The notes beneath the pieces are model-generated. The model searched no databases. It was given only the letters and a program-made list of their open reading frames with translations, and was not told where the DNA came from. Positions 21,906 to 33,104 of a stretch of DNA of 64,000 nt are shown here, piece by piece. Where the stretch lies: positions 1 through 64,000 of the forward strand of contig WARS01001853.1 of NCBI GenBank assembly GCA_008933995.1, written 5' to 3'. Source of the DNA: Datnioides undecimradiatus (Eukaryota > Chordata > Actinopteri > Lobotiformes > Datnioididae). Position numbers and translations under genes: made by a program. Position 1 is the stretch's first letter; each line of letters opens with the position of its first letter.

Positions 21906-24900
21906 TGCGTCCGTTTCAGCTCTGCTGGTTGTTCTTTCTTAACACAGCATGGAGGCTAACATGGCCAAGCAGTTGTGTGTGGCGGTGGTTGTATTGGTAG
22001 TGTAGTTAGTGATTGGTGGGTAAGAACAATCAGTTAACAACACTGCCTACACAGCAACCCCAAAGACATTCACAAGTTCATAAACTGCAGGACGTGCTTC
22101 TGCTGAATGACTGAGTTTGCATGAACGACTCCCTTTGAACTTGATCTAAAATGGTCTGGAGCGCCTGGTGAGTTACACCCAGCTGATCATCTTCATACTG
22201 CAGAGAGAAGCTTTACATAATGTGTAATTAAAAGCTGATTCATGAAACTACGGAGATTACCAGAAATGTCCTTAAAGCAGTAGTTTAACATGTTCTGAAA
22301 CAAGATTTGCTTTCTGAGCTCGATTTGTCTGTGTGGTTAGACTGATGCTGCAGCTAGCAGTGTGTTAGCCTAGCTTAGCACGAAGACCAAGAACATGACT
22401 GAGCCCGGCCCTGCTCAGCACTTCTAAAGCTTGCTGTTTAACAGGTTTTATCCTATTTGGTTGATCCAAACAAAACCTTTATAGCAAAATCAATTTGTCG
22501 TTTTATGTTCTGTGCTAATGAGCTACTTCCTGGCTATGAGTTGTTGCCCGGCAACCAACGGACTCCAGGAAGTTACGAGAATGCCAAAACAACTCTTTGT
22601 AGTTATTTTGTGCAGTTGTCTCTTTGTGGCACTCCGGTGTCCATTTCTTGTACTTTTGTGTCTCTTTTTGCTAAATTTGCGTGTTTTTGTAGTTGCATGA
22701 TTGAATTTCGCAGACGAATGCAAACAGTAACTTCAGAGTTCAGAGGCCTGTTCAGTAATCCAGCCACGGTCCCAGCAAAGCAACAGGTCCGGCTGCCGTT
22801 TCCTTTTTATGCTTTGTTTTATTTTGTTGTTTGCTGTCAGGACAAACTCACAAGTTCAGCAGAAAGCAACTTATGAACAGTGTTTTTCTTTTTTCCTTGA
22901 TGTCACAAACATTTAAACATTTTAATTTTATCGAAAATAATAAGAAACAATAAAGTAAAGCAGTTTACCAGCGATTGAGGCAGCCGTGCTCCAGTCAGGG
23001 ATGTTTGTTCATTTGGATCTTCTAAATGCTGAATCACATCAGCAAGGCAGCTCAACTCTGATTGGCTGTTGCTGACTTTGCGAACACCCAAAAGACATTT
23101 CTTGTGTAGGCTCTCTCCACGGCCGCACAGCTGCGTTAAGTAAAGTTATTAAAATGTTGGAATCATCAGCAGGGTCTGAAGTGAGCCGTCTGCCGTGTCC
23201 TGTCATGAAGATGTGTGTGTGTGTGTGCTGTCGGGCGAGTTTTGTGTTCCTACCTTCTCACCGCTCTGATTACAAGTGACCACTGCTGGAGAAACACAAC
23301 TGTCTCCACGGCTACACTTCACTCTGTGTGTGTGTGTGTGTGCCCATGTCTCAGGTCATGCCTCGACTTGCCCCTGGCTGGCAGGTGTCGTTGATGTTGC
23401 TGGGGTGCAGCAGTCAGTGGCAGCAGTAAACACTCGCCCTGAGCCCCGGGTTTTGCCAGTTTTGCTGTGCGTCATGTGACCGTAGCAGTGTCACATGTTT
23501 CTGCACTGCACATATTCATTTCAGCCCCACGTTATCTGGTGCAGCGTCAACTCAGTGACAAACTCTGGAGGCTTCTGCAGAACACAGATCATCTGTTGCA
23601 CCTGATTCACTCATGATTTGGCATTACAATTGAAAAACATTGACATTTCAACAAAATGATCTGGGAATTGATTGCAGAGGACAAGATGAGCCAACTTTTA
23701 TTCAATTTAACCCTTTATTTGCTTAAACCTTACTTAGATCCTCCTCAACTACAGAAAACTGTTTGAGTAATATTAATCTGTGAAATTGGTCTGTTTAGAG
23801 TTTTTATATTTAATAAACCTGAACTTTATAGTTATAATAATGCATAGATAAACTTGCCTGTTAGATTTGATTATTTTACCAAAACTCCACAAACTTAATG
23901 ACACCAGACTTCATGTTGATAGTTTTACAAGAGGTTTTTCACATCGCACAAAGGTAGTTTCACTTTATTATAAGATCACGATGGTTTCTGAAAAAAATAA
24001 ATACTGAAACCACCACAAAAAAAAAGAGATTTAAAGCTGAAACCATCACACCTAACTGTAAAGTGATCCCTGCCTTGACACCGTAGATGCAGTAAAGTAG
24101 TTTGTGTGACAAGTCCAGTGTTGGCATGACTGCACTGACGTCACCACAGGCCAAGGTCACAACCTCTGAGTGATACTTGATTTGAGGTTTGACTTTGAAT
24201 TTTCAGTGCACACAAAGAACCCTTTGATATTCTTGGACACTCCTGAACTGCTGCTCTGTCGATTCTCTTACCATTGTCCATTATGTCTCTAAAAGAGTTG
24301 GACAGCTGTTGAGTTTGCATACCACCTGTCACACTAACTTTACACCTATTTTTAGCAAATGCCATGTAAACAATCTGTTGGGTATCTCTGTGACTTCATG
24401 TGAAAGTCAAAAGTACCTCAGAGCATATAATCTCATAGCAATGGAAATAATCATGATTAACTGTGTAATCACTAAACAGATCACTTTAATCTTAAAACCT
24501 TAAGAGGAACCATAAGAGGAAAAGCAACACCTGTGCCATATGACAACATCAAATTTAAGACACTCCCTCTAGTCTCATACCATGGTATCAGTGAACTGAC
24601 CAGCGCTAATATATAGTCACACACACAGTGAATGAGTTGACACAGTGTGATATGGACACACTTATTGATGTAGGGTACTGCGATCAGAGGAGGCTATGGT
24701 GATATCTGCAGTCAGACTCTTTCTATGTGACAGCTGAATGAAAAGTTAAGTGTGGAAAAAAAATACATTAAAAGTAAAGTGAATGCATTTGAAGTTGTGG
24801 TAAAGTTATTGCAGCATTTGTGGTGGGTGGACATTCATATTTTATTTATTGTATTATATTTATTTTGCAACGTGTAATACATGTAATCTCACAAATACAG

Positions 24901-25229
24901 CTTTAGACTTTGTAAATAAAACAAAAAGAAAAAAACATAATATGTACACTTACTGTGTTAAAAGCAATTTATTTGCATGCTCAGATTATAATTTGTTTAA
25001 TACATTTGCAAAGAACGGGATGGGGACAGTATTTACTGTGTTATTGTTAGGGAAATAGATACTGTGCAGACAAATGAAACTCCAAAGTGATTAAGTGTTT
25101 AATTATTAAAAGGTGATGGAGAATTTTTTTATGATTCGCAGGACATAAATACATAGGAAGGGAAATTTCTCACCAACATATCATTGAAATACCCCACAAA
25201 CACTGAAGAATCGATTAAAATTGCGATGT
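21906..25229. other. intergenic region between the BTG gene and hnrnpab
   Basis: No supportable gene. About 22250-22410 (TAGCAGTGTGTTAGCCTAGC, TTAGCACGAAGACC) resembles a common fish dispersed repeat; a related scrap (CACTTAGCTTAGCATAGC) lies at 20387-20404 within the BTG gene. Short GT runs occur at 23213-23226 and 23325-23342. The stretch 23600-25180 is AT-rich without repeats that I could name. Confidence 0.5.
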
Positions 25230-25496
25230 TATCGGAGACGCAAGAGGACCGGAAGCAGGAAGTACACTTGTTTCTTATGTTTGGTGCGTCATCAGTGTCC
25301 TTAGCCAAGCAACCAATGAAGCAGTGTCTTTATCCGGGAGGGCGACATTTGTATCCAATCACAGGCGTTTTCATTGCAATGTCCGCGAGCGCTTGCCCAC
25401 ATCCGGTCGTATATATGTTGCCACGAGTTAGCGGCGAATTTGGAGAGTGTCCATTTTGAGTAGCGAGTCGGTGTCTCCGGTATTTTCTCCCTGAAA
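25230..25496 (+). promoter_or_regulatory. hnrnpab promoter and non-coding first exon
   Basis: Elements in order: paired ETS-type sites (CCGGAAGCAGGAAGT, about 25249-25263), two CCAAT words (about 25312 and 25355), a CCGGTCG site, and a TATATATG box near 25410. A transcript starting about 25435-25445 would give a short untranslated exon ending at 25496, where CTGAAA|GTAAGA is a strong donor. The intron ends at the CAG before 26454. CpG dinucleotides are frequent from 25380 into the first intron, as in a CpG-island housekeeping promoter. Confidence 0.65.
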
Positions 25497-26477
25497 GTAA
25501 GAACATTTATTTATTTTTATGTCGGATTTCGGACTCGAGCGGAAACGTTCAGTTTTTTTGCCGCGTTTTGTCTCGCGGGGGCCTCTGACAGGTTTTAAAC
25601 TAGTATATGTTTTCCTCTTAGCAATAAATCAAGCTAGCTGTGTATTAGCCGCACTGCTGCTAAATAACGTTAACGCGGCGCGCAGTAAACGGTCCTTCAA
25701 ATTATTGCATTAGATATCAAGCTGTTGAGCTTAAAGTTGATTATTAGTATTTTATTAATTTAACTTACTGTTATTTTACCGGCCGCTCGCTCCAGGATTA
25801 GCTGGCTAACTGCTAACCGGGCCTGCGCTCTTTCTCGAGCGGCAACGAAGCAAAGCGCGGTCCCCTTGAATACTGAACGTGAAGATTCACGCCGGTTCAT
25901 CGCTGCTACGTTAAAGCCTCCGTACAAACGTAAACATACGCATGTGCTTATCACTCATTACTGATGCATTGACAGTGTTAAGATACACTCACGACCACAA
26001 AATACGTGGAATGTGCTACAGCTACTAAGAGTTTTAATTAAAGTAACATAGCTTTACAGAGAAACGCTGTTGGCATTGTAACTGTCTTAGCTATAGCACC
26101 ATTATACTAGCAATCCCGATGACCCTAAAATTGTTATTTTAAAATTGGTTATTTTTAAGGGTTTTCCGGATAAGATATTTTTATTTAACAACTAACGTTG
26201 AGGACGTGACTGGATGAGGTGCCAAAAAGGCCCCTTGTTTACGTTCAAATAGCCTGTTGCGGTTCTTTGGCAGTTGCACTTAAATCAATGAAATGCTTGA
26301 AGGACGTTGCAGTAAAAATCTGCTATTAATATAATGTAATAATATAATGCTACTTTCCTGCAACACAGTTGTTGAGCAAACTATAACCAGATCTTTTGCT
26401 TGTACTCTGTATGATTGTTAAACTCCTGCTGACTTTATCTTGCCCTCCCTCAGTCTTTTGAAGAGCCCACTGTCAGA

Positions 26478-29400
26478 ATGGCAGACGCTGAGACTCTCCT
26501 CATGGAGACATCAGACCAGAATGGCAACGAAGGAGACGAGGACCAGAACGGAGCCGAGCCGGAGCTGATGGTCGGAGAGGACAGCCAGGACAGCCAGGAC
26601 AACGACACGGACGGAGGGAAGATCGATGCCAGCAAAGGAGAGGAGGACGCTGGGTGGGTGTTTCTAAAATACCTAAAGACCTGTCACACCCACTGTGGTT
26701 TAACTTGGGGAAACATTAGGCAAAGGGTGCTGGGACATGCTAAAGTCCTAGAAGCAGGATAAAAAGAAAGTAAGTAAAAGCGTAAGAGGTCCATTTTTCC
26801 AGTTGATCTTGTTCATGACATCCTGCCAGAACTGTACATGGACTTCCTGCACATCTGTTTACAGAGGTCAGAAGGTCAAGTGCAGAGGGGAAAAGCGGAA
26901 AGAGCAAAAGACAAAGAGTTGGCTAGGACTTAATAAATTGACCTGTGAATATGTGACAGCAACCGAGAGTGTGATACCATGCAGACTGCTGTGTTTTGTA
27001 TCAGCCATCTGTGTAATATCTGGTCTGCAAGAGAAAAAACAAAGTGTCGCATTACGTTTGCAGGAAAATGTTCGTTGGCGGCCTCAGCTGGGACACGAGT
27101 AAAAAGGACCTGAAGGATTATTTCACCAAGTTCGGCGAGGTGTCAGACTGCACCATCAAGATCGACGCAACCACAGGCCGGTCCCGGGGCTTTGGCTTCG
27201 TTCTGTTCAAAGACTCCTCCAGCGTGGACAAGGTCTGTCACTCTGATCCCCAGGGAGCGTTTTCACCCGCGTCATCGTTCGCTTCTGTGTCTCTTGTATC
27301 ATGGTGAGATTAGGAAAATACTTACCTGATGCTGCAGGTGAAATGTATTTTACCACCTTGATCTTTGTTTGCAGTTTTGAGTTGTTGCTATATTTGGATT
27401 CTTGCACGCACCAGCAAGGCTGCGGTGTTGGCTTGACGCAGAGCGTGTTTTTGTGACCATGCTATGGGTTTAGCAGCTTTTACGGAGTCTGCATGTCGCC
27501 TTTCCACATCAAGGCAGTTCAAGGTGCTTCACATAAACATAAAGGGCACCGAGACAAAACATAAACATGACAACATAAGGCAATAAAAACATCTAAGACA
27601 TTTAGAGTTCAGTATTAAATGGCGTTTGATCATACAAGAGACTCATATTTCAATTTTAAAGTGGGAAGTGTTGCTGAACTCAGTTTTTCACTCTGTGTGA
27701 TGCACCTGACATGTGTCCAGATGTTGCCTCACCTTTCTGTCACATCTGTACAGTTAATGTTGCTCAGTGCACGGGCATGTTTCCAGGCTTTGGTTTTATA
27801 TGAGTGCTGTGTGTTGGCACACCTTGTACCAGCTGTGATAACGTGTGTGTGTGTGTGTGTGTAGGTGCTGGAGCAGAAGGAACACAGACTGGACGGACGT
27901 CCCATCGACCCCAAGAAGGCGATGGCCATGAAGAAGGAGGCTGTCAAGAAGATCTTTGTCGGGGGGCTGAACCCTGAGGCAACCGAGGACACCATCCGGG
28001 AATATTTTGGGGCCTTCGGAGAGGTGGGTTTCACTGGGCTAACTAGAATTGCAAAACCCCCACTTCACCTGTGTAGCAGGCTGCAGGGCTGATGTGTTAG
28101 TGGAGAATAACACGGATTATCTCGGGAATTCAATTAGTCCACTCGTGTTCACACACACTGCTGACTGCTGAGTGGTGGGTGGTTCATTCAGTTTTAATCC
28201 AGTGACTGCACACAGCCTCAGTGTTGAACTGGCGTAATGCTTGAGCCTAATTAACCAGCTGGCTAATGAGGTGCCTGATGAAAAGAAAGTTGCAGGTTCA
28301 TCTGAGGACGGGCCTCCTCTGATTAAACTGAATGAAGCCCGGTTTGGGCTGAGTGGATCGTTTAAAATGTGTTCTTACGGAGCAGTCATTGAGAAGCTGT
28401 GTTAAAGTTTGAATTTTTAAAAGATGGACCTCAGTACTGCACGTGTGGGTTTGAGGCTCAACAGGCTGACTGGGTTTGGTTTGTCTGTAGTTTGATGTCA
28501 TCACGAGCCATGTTTATGTTTCTGCGATCAGACCTTCTGACATGAGCGTCGCCTCCGTCTCTCTCTCCTCCTAGATCGAAACCATTGAGCTTCCCATTGA
28601 CCCCAAATCAAAGAAAAGGAGGGGATTCATTTTCATCACATACAAAGAAGAAGCCAGCGTCAAGAAGTGTCTGGAGAAGAAATACCACAACATCCAGGGC
28701 GGCAGGGTAATTAATCACACACAGCAGAGCTGGCCTGCAGCTGGGACCCTGCAGAACCTCTTAGTGCGGGATTCCTGATTAAGTTCAGTTCCACCACAGT
28801 TGAACTCGTCTAAAGATCATGATGAATCCAGTTTTTCGTGCGCACGTCTTTTAGTTTCAAGCACCAGCTGACAACAGTTCAGCTCGTGTATCTGCTGCTC
28901 GTCGCAGACAAACACTATGCATGTACTCGCGTTGTTTCTCTGTGGTCTGGAAACACTGTGTGTGATGATCACAGGTGAACACTGCTGCAGCATTTTAACT
29001 CTGAGCTTTTCTTCTTTGTGTCGTCACTTTAATTAAATGTGTGTTTGCGTCTCGCCCACAGTGCGAGCTGAAGATCGCCCAGCCAAAGGAGGTGTACCAG
29101 CAGCAGCAGTATGGAGCAGGGCGTGGCGGCGGCTATGGAGGCCGGGGAGGCAGGGGCCGTGGAGGTAAGGGGCAGGGAGGGGAGAGCGTCTATACGGTGT
29201 CTCCTGGTTGTTGTACAGCGACAGTGACCCTTTTCAGCATTTCGAAGTGAAGAGGTGTCAGCGAAGTTGTTTTCAGGCTGAGACTGAATCCTCCGTGTGA
29301 ACTTTGCATCTCAGGTCAGAACCAGGGCTGGAACCAGGGCTATGGAAACTACTGGAACCAGGGATACGGTAACCAAGGCTATGGCTACGGTGGATACAGC

Positions 29401-29808
29401 GGCTATAGCAACGACTACTACTCATCTGGTTACTATGGATACGGTCCCGGATACGATTACAGTACGTGCACACAAACTGATGCCCAATGTGGTGTCCCTC
29501 AAGGACCTGTCACCAGCTCAGGTTCTCCGCAGAACCCTTTTCCCTGTTTTGACTCCTCATAGCAAGCTAACATCCTGACAGTAACACATGACAAGCCACT
29601 CCTCACACACTCTGGGGGGAGATAAACCTCTTCACTTCAATTAGCAAAGAGTTGGCTTTCATCTCTCAGCCCTGAGCAGATCGATCAGTGCTCGCTCCGT
29701 CCTCTGTCTGATCTGTCTTATCCTCTCCGCTCCACAGACCAGGGCAACGCCAGCTACGGGAAAACCCCAAGGCGGGGGTCACACCAGACCAGCTACAAGC
29801 CATACTGA
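26478..29808 (+). CDS. hnrnpab: heterogeneous nuclear ribonucleoprotein A/B
   Basis: Seven coding exons: 26478-26653, 27064-27232, 27865-28023, 28575-28706, 29062-29164, 29315-29461 and 29738-29808, all GT-AG with matching phases, giving 318 residues. Residues 1-59 are acidic. RRM1 begins near 60 (RNP2 MFVGGL 61-66, RNP1 RSRGFGFV near 98-105). RRM2 begins near 144 (RNP2 IFVGGL 145-150, RNP1 KRRGFIFI near 182-189). An RGG stretch and Gly/Tyr/Asn-rich repeats follow, ending in QTSYKPY. The protein binds nuclear and cytoplasmic mRNA and functions in splicing, transport and stability. The 147-nt exon at 29315-29461 is a multiple of three and encodes most of the Gly/Tyr-rich part, matching the exon alternatively used in the mammalian gene. 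The start MADAETLL lies 24 nt into exon 2. Confidence 0.95.
27843..27864 (+). promoter_or_regulatory. (GT)n tract in place of the polypyrimidine tract at the hnrnpab exon 4 acceptor
   Basis: The 3' splice site of the exon starting at 27865 is preceded by nine or so GT units and then TAG, without the usual run of pyrimidines. UG-rich RNA is a known binding target of CELF and TDP-43 type proteins; any effect on this exon is inference. Confidence 0.75.
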
Positions 29809-30430
29809 TGATCACATGGCAGTGAACGGTACGTTATGATGACTAAACCGGCTTTTAGCTCGGCTACATTCAACAAATCCTGCAGCGCTTTAAACTTAAC
29901 AAAGAGCTGTTTTCAGAGAATCGGCTCCTGCGTTTATCTGTTTCTGCACTTGTTCCTGTGCAACATCCAAAGGTTCATTGATTTGTTGATTTTTGACTTG
30001 TTGGGTCTAGTTTAGTGACGTTAACGTTGCTCAGTTGAACCAATGTGACCGAGCTGTGCTTCGCCCCCGCAGGACTCCAGTGATCCAGTGAGGCCGGCAG
30101 CTGGACGGACACACTGGGCAGGACTCGACCTCTTTTATGACAGAAGACCATTTGTACAGAAAACATCCGAAATGTAACTTTTCCTTTTTTTTTTTTTTTT
30201 TTTTTTTAATCCTATCATTTTTAGGTTTTACTTTTCCCTTTGGTGTTCTTTTTTTCTTCCCCCTCCACATTTCCATGGATGGAAGTGTAATTTTTACTGT
30301 ACTTTTTGGTACCTGTTTTGATTCTAATGTATTGTAAGGCTTGTATTTTACATGTTTGCGGACTTTACAGGTTGAAAATCTTGGCGTTGTAAAGGAGCTT
30401 TTTTTGACAAATAAAAACCGTTTTCAGTAG
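29809..30430 (+). other. hnrnpab 3' untranslated region with its own intron
   Basis: After the stop at 29806-29808 there is a donor at 29828 (AACG|GTACGT) and an acceptor at 30072 (CCCGCAG|GACTCC). The exon junction is 20 nt past the stop, inside the roughly 50-nt limit, so nonsense-mediated decay is not predicted. A T run lies at 30185-30207. Confidence 0.7.
30410..30415 (+). terminator. hnrnpab polyadenylation signal
   Basis: AATAAA preceded by a T run and followed within 20 bases by a GT-rich stretch (CCGTTTGGTCGT), a typical cleavage context. Confidence 0.75.
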
Positions 30431-31637
30431 CCGTTTGGTCGTCACTCTCCCTGATGTTTTTGGGGTGGAACATTAGAGAAGTTCTTGTTTTAGTTGTTAG
30501 ATTTAACCTAAACATTAATGTATTTTGTGATTATGGCAGCACAATAAATGACCTATAATATTGAAAAATAACCTGGAGGATAATCTGTTTAACTGAATAA
30601 AGGTGCTTTTGCCCCCCGTATTTCAAAAACTAAAGCAACTTCCCAAAGGCTGCGTTTCTCCAGGACATCCGGCAAGAGCCACTGATTATGAGAAAGTGTA
30701 CAGACGTTTTGGGAAATGTGTTATATTAAACATAAGTTTCTTGGTTTAGTTTGTGTTCCTCAGGTTCTCCTCTGAAGTCAAATGTCTGCTTGGTGTCTTT
30801 GTAGACTGACTTCAGGCCACTCATTTACATTCTTTTTTGTAATGAGTATTTCTAATGCTTCATGTTTAAGTTGTGATCAAACACCCGAATAGTAAAAAAA
30901 AAATTAAACTTGTCAATTCACACAACCCACTTCTGTATTTTCAGGACTTCAGAGCGCGCAAGAAAATGATTAAAGGTCACAAAACAGGTCTAAAGCCCAG
31001 AGGGTGATGTGTTTTTAGTTAAAAGGAAATTTTTCAAATTACAGCCTCCGAGGTCCTCAGATCCCAGTCTGATCAAGCATCTGCTGGACCTGCTGAATGG
31101 ACGTGCATATGGTGCCATTTGAATACCAGGACCCAGGTTTTCCTGTTTGCTTTTGGGTGGTTTGGTGACCTCAGTGTTAAGGGTTCATGCTCCCAGGACC
31201 TGCAAAACCTGAACACGAGCGCAGTCTAGTTTGTGCTGTCTAGGAAAAGATTTAAGATGCATAAAGATCCCTGTGCATCAGCGGTCACGGTCTGCTCAGC
31301 ATGTCTGTTGACAGTAAATTACAGATGAACAGATTGAGGTCAGAGCTGGGAGTGTGCTGAAGGGCTCCCCTGTCTCACACTTGATGGTGCTATAAGGGTT
31401 GTCAGAGGGCCAGGTGGTCATCCTCTGCAGCAGGAGCAGCCTGACTAAACAAGACTCCTGGACTTTGAATCCTCTTGTGTTTTCGCACTTGTTCAACAAA
31501 CCAGGCGCCATATTTTGTGGCACTGCTGATGAACCTTTAAACGAGGCACTCATATCCATACACATAAACTACAGTAACTGCGCATGTGCACTGCGGTTGA
31601 GAAATAATTGCGATGGTGTCGTGATAGCGTTCTAACA
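30431..31637. other. intergenic, between hnrnpab and the tRNA
   Basis: No supportable gene, long repeat or hairpin noticed. AT-rich up to about 30900. Confidence 0.5.
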
Positions 31638-31710
31638 GTTTCCGTAGTGTAGTGGTTATCACGTTCGCCTCACACGCGAAAGGTCCCCGGTTCGAAACCG
31701 GGCGGAAACA
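31638..31710 (+). tRNA. tRNA-Val (anticodon CAC)
   Basis: The 73-nt sequence folds as a complete cloverleaf: acceptor arm GTTTCCG with CGGAAAC, discriminator A, D arm with the A box (TAGTGTAGTGG), anticodon stem TTCGC/GCGAA with anticodon CAC at 31671-31673, and T arm CCCCGGTTCGAAACCGGG that holds the B box. No intron is present. It appears identical, from memory, to the common vertebrate tRNA-Val-CAC. It decodes GUG codons. Confidence 0.97.
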
Positions 31711-31721
31711 CATTATTTATC

Positions 31722-31728
31722 TTTTTTT
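31722..31728 (+). terminator. RNA polymerase III terminator of tRNA-Val
   Basis: A run of seven T residues 11 bases after the tRNA 3' end, the standard Pol III stop. Confidence 0.9.
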
Positions 31729-31904
31729 ATAATCCAACTACAAAACACAGTGTCTACTAAATAAACCATAAAACTTCAAAAACTGCCTAAACATGTGTTT
31801 TCTTTCAACATTGTAACTCACGGACAAAGAACAGGCCACCCCAAGAAGCAATAACGTACATATTTTGTATTATTTAGCGTATTATAAAACGGCTTTCGGT
31901 GTTA

Positions 31905-31985
31905 CCCCCCGGGTTCAAACCACGGATTCGTGTGGCGACAACCCCGATGAGTAAAGGCTAACCGAAGTTTAATCGCCTTAACGTC
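31905..31985. repeat. possible tRNA-derived SINE scrap
   Basis: The stretch holds GGGTTCAAACCACGGATTCG, then TGTGGCGACAACCCCGATGA and AAGGCTAACCGAAG. The first part looks like a T arm/B box, and the rest resembles words I associate with fish short interspersed repeats. There is no A-rich tail or target duplication that I can see. Confidence 0.3.
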
Positions 31986-32875
31986 TTCTACTCATTTTCT
32001 ATTGTAGTGCTGAACAGTAATGGGTGTAATACCATCTCTGACCACACAATGCGTTTCAAAGGGCGGACTGGCGCTGTTCGACCGTCTGTCCCATGAATCC
32101 ACTCGGCAGACGCAACCGCTTCACGTGAGTTTAGATAAAAGTTCTAATTTATGCTGCAGAGTAATCAATAACCAGTTGGTGCACTGTTTTTCACCATTAA
32201 TAATATAACAATAATTAATAATTTACAGGCATTAGGGTTGCAAATGTCTCAGATTTAAATGGTGCAATAACTCTCCCAGAGAAAATGATTATATAATTAT
32301 TACCATTGTAATAGATGGAGATATACAAATGTTTATTCATGCATGAACCGCCTTTCACATATTATCTAATAACCCTGCAAAACGTATAAACATGAAGAAT
32401 GTTGAGGTCTGGACTTATTAAACAATCATAATGTGCTGATGCCAGAATGTAACAGCAATACATTTAATTGGAAACAGCATATTGTTATATATCACAGCTT
32501 TATACGATGATAGATGGATTAAATTTACATTATTTGGTCACCGATTAATTGTTATCCTCCATACTCAAGATGTTAATCACCTTTATATGTAGAGTCTTAC
32601 TAAATAATTGTAGAATTAAAGTCTTAAATGCAGAATAACTTTCTGCCAGAAGCATGAATCACCTGAGGGATAAACAGGTTTGTGACCAAATTTACTGACA
32701 TAGGCACCAAAAACACAATCCATAACATGATCTGAAAACAAACCTTAGCTTAATCTGCAAAGTCTCTTTTTAATTTCACTCAACTGTAATAATCCGAGCC
32801 ACTAATTCACTATGATATAAACTGTGACTCCATTAAAAAGGCTCAGTGACAACAGAGGAGCAGCTAAAGTCAGGT
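31986..32875. other. intergenic, AT-rich
   Basis: No gene or clear repeat seen. Confidence 0.5.
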
Positions 32876-32881
32876 TTTATT
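32876..32881 (-). terminator. polyadenylation signal of the minus-strand gene at 33 kb
   Basis: Plus-strand TTTATT, read as AATAAA on the minus strand, about 225 bases beyond the stop codon at 33105-33107. It defines a plausible short 3' untranslated region. Confidence 0.5.
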
Positions 32882-33104
32882 GTTGTTTCTACACATTTAA
32901 AACACGCAGTTACATTTGTACATAGTTGCATTTTAATGAACAAACTCAGCATCAGCACATAAATCATACACAAGCATGTCAGTTCAATCACAAAGTCCTG
33001 CATTCAGCACAAGGTTTAATTAAAGTCTAGATAGATCCTTATACTTCTTGTCAAGTGGAAGCGCTACCAAGTGTCTGACAGGTACCAACATAACGCTGAC
33101 CAGC

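Noticed and set aside
28815-29005. Possible C/D-box snoRNA in the hnrnpab intron (ATGATGA and CTGA words)
   Set aside because: Spacing is wrong and no terminal stem could be formed.
17575-32100. Shared 16-mer TCCCATGAATCCACTC at about 17585 and 32087
   Set aside because: A single 16-base match is roughly what chance gives in a 64-kb self-comparison, and the flanks do not align.
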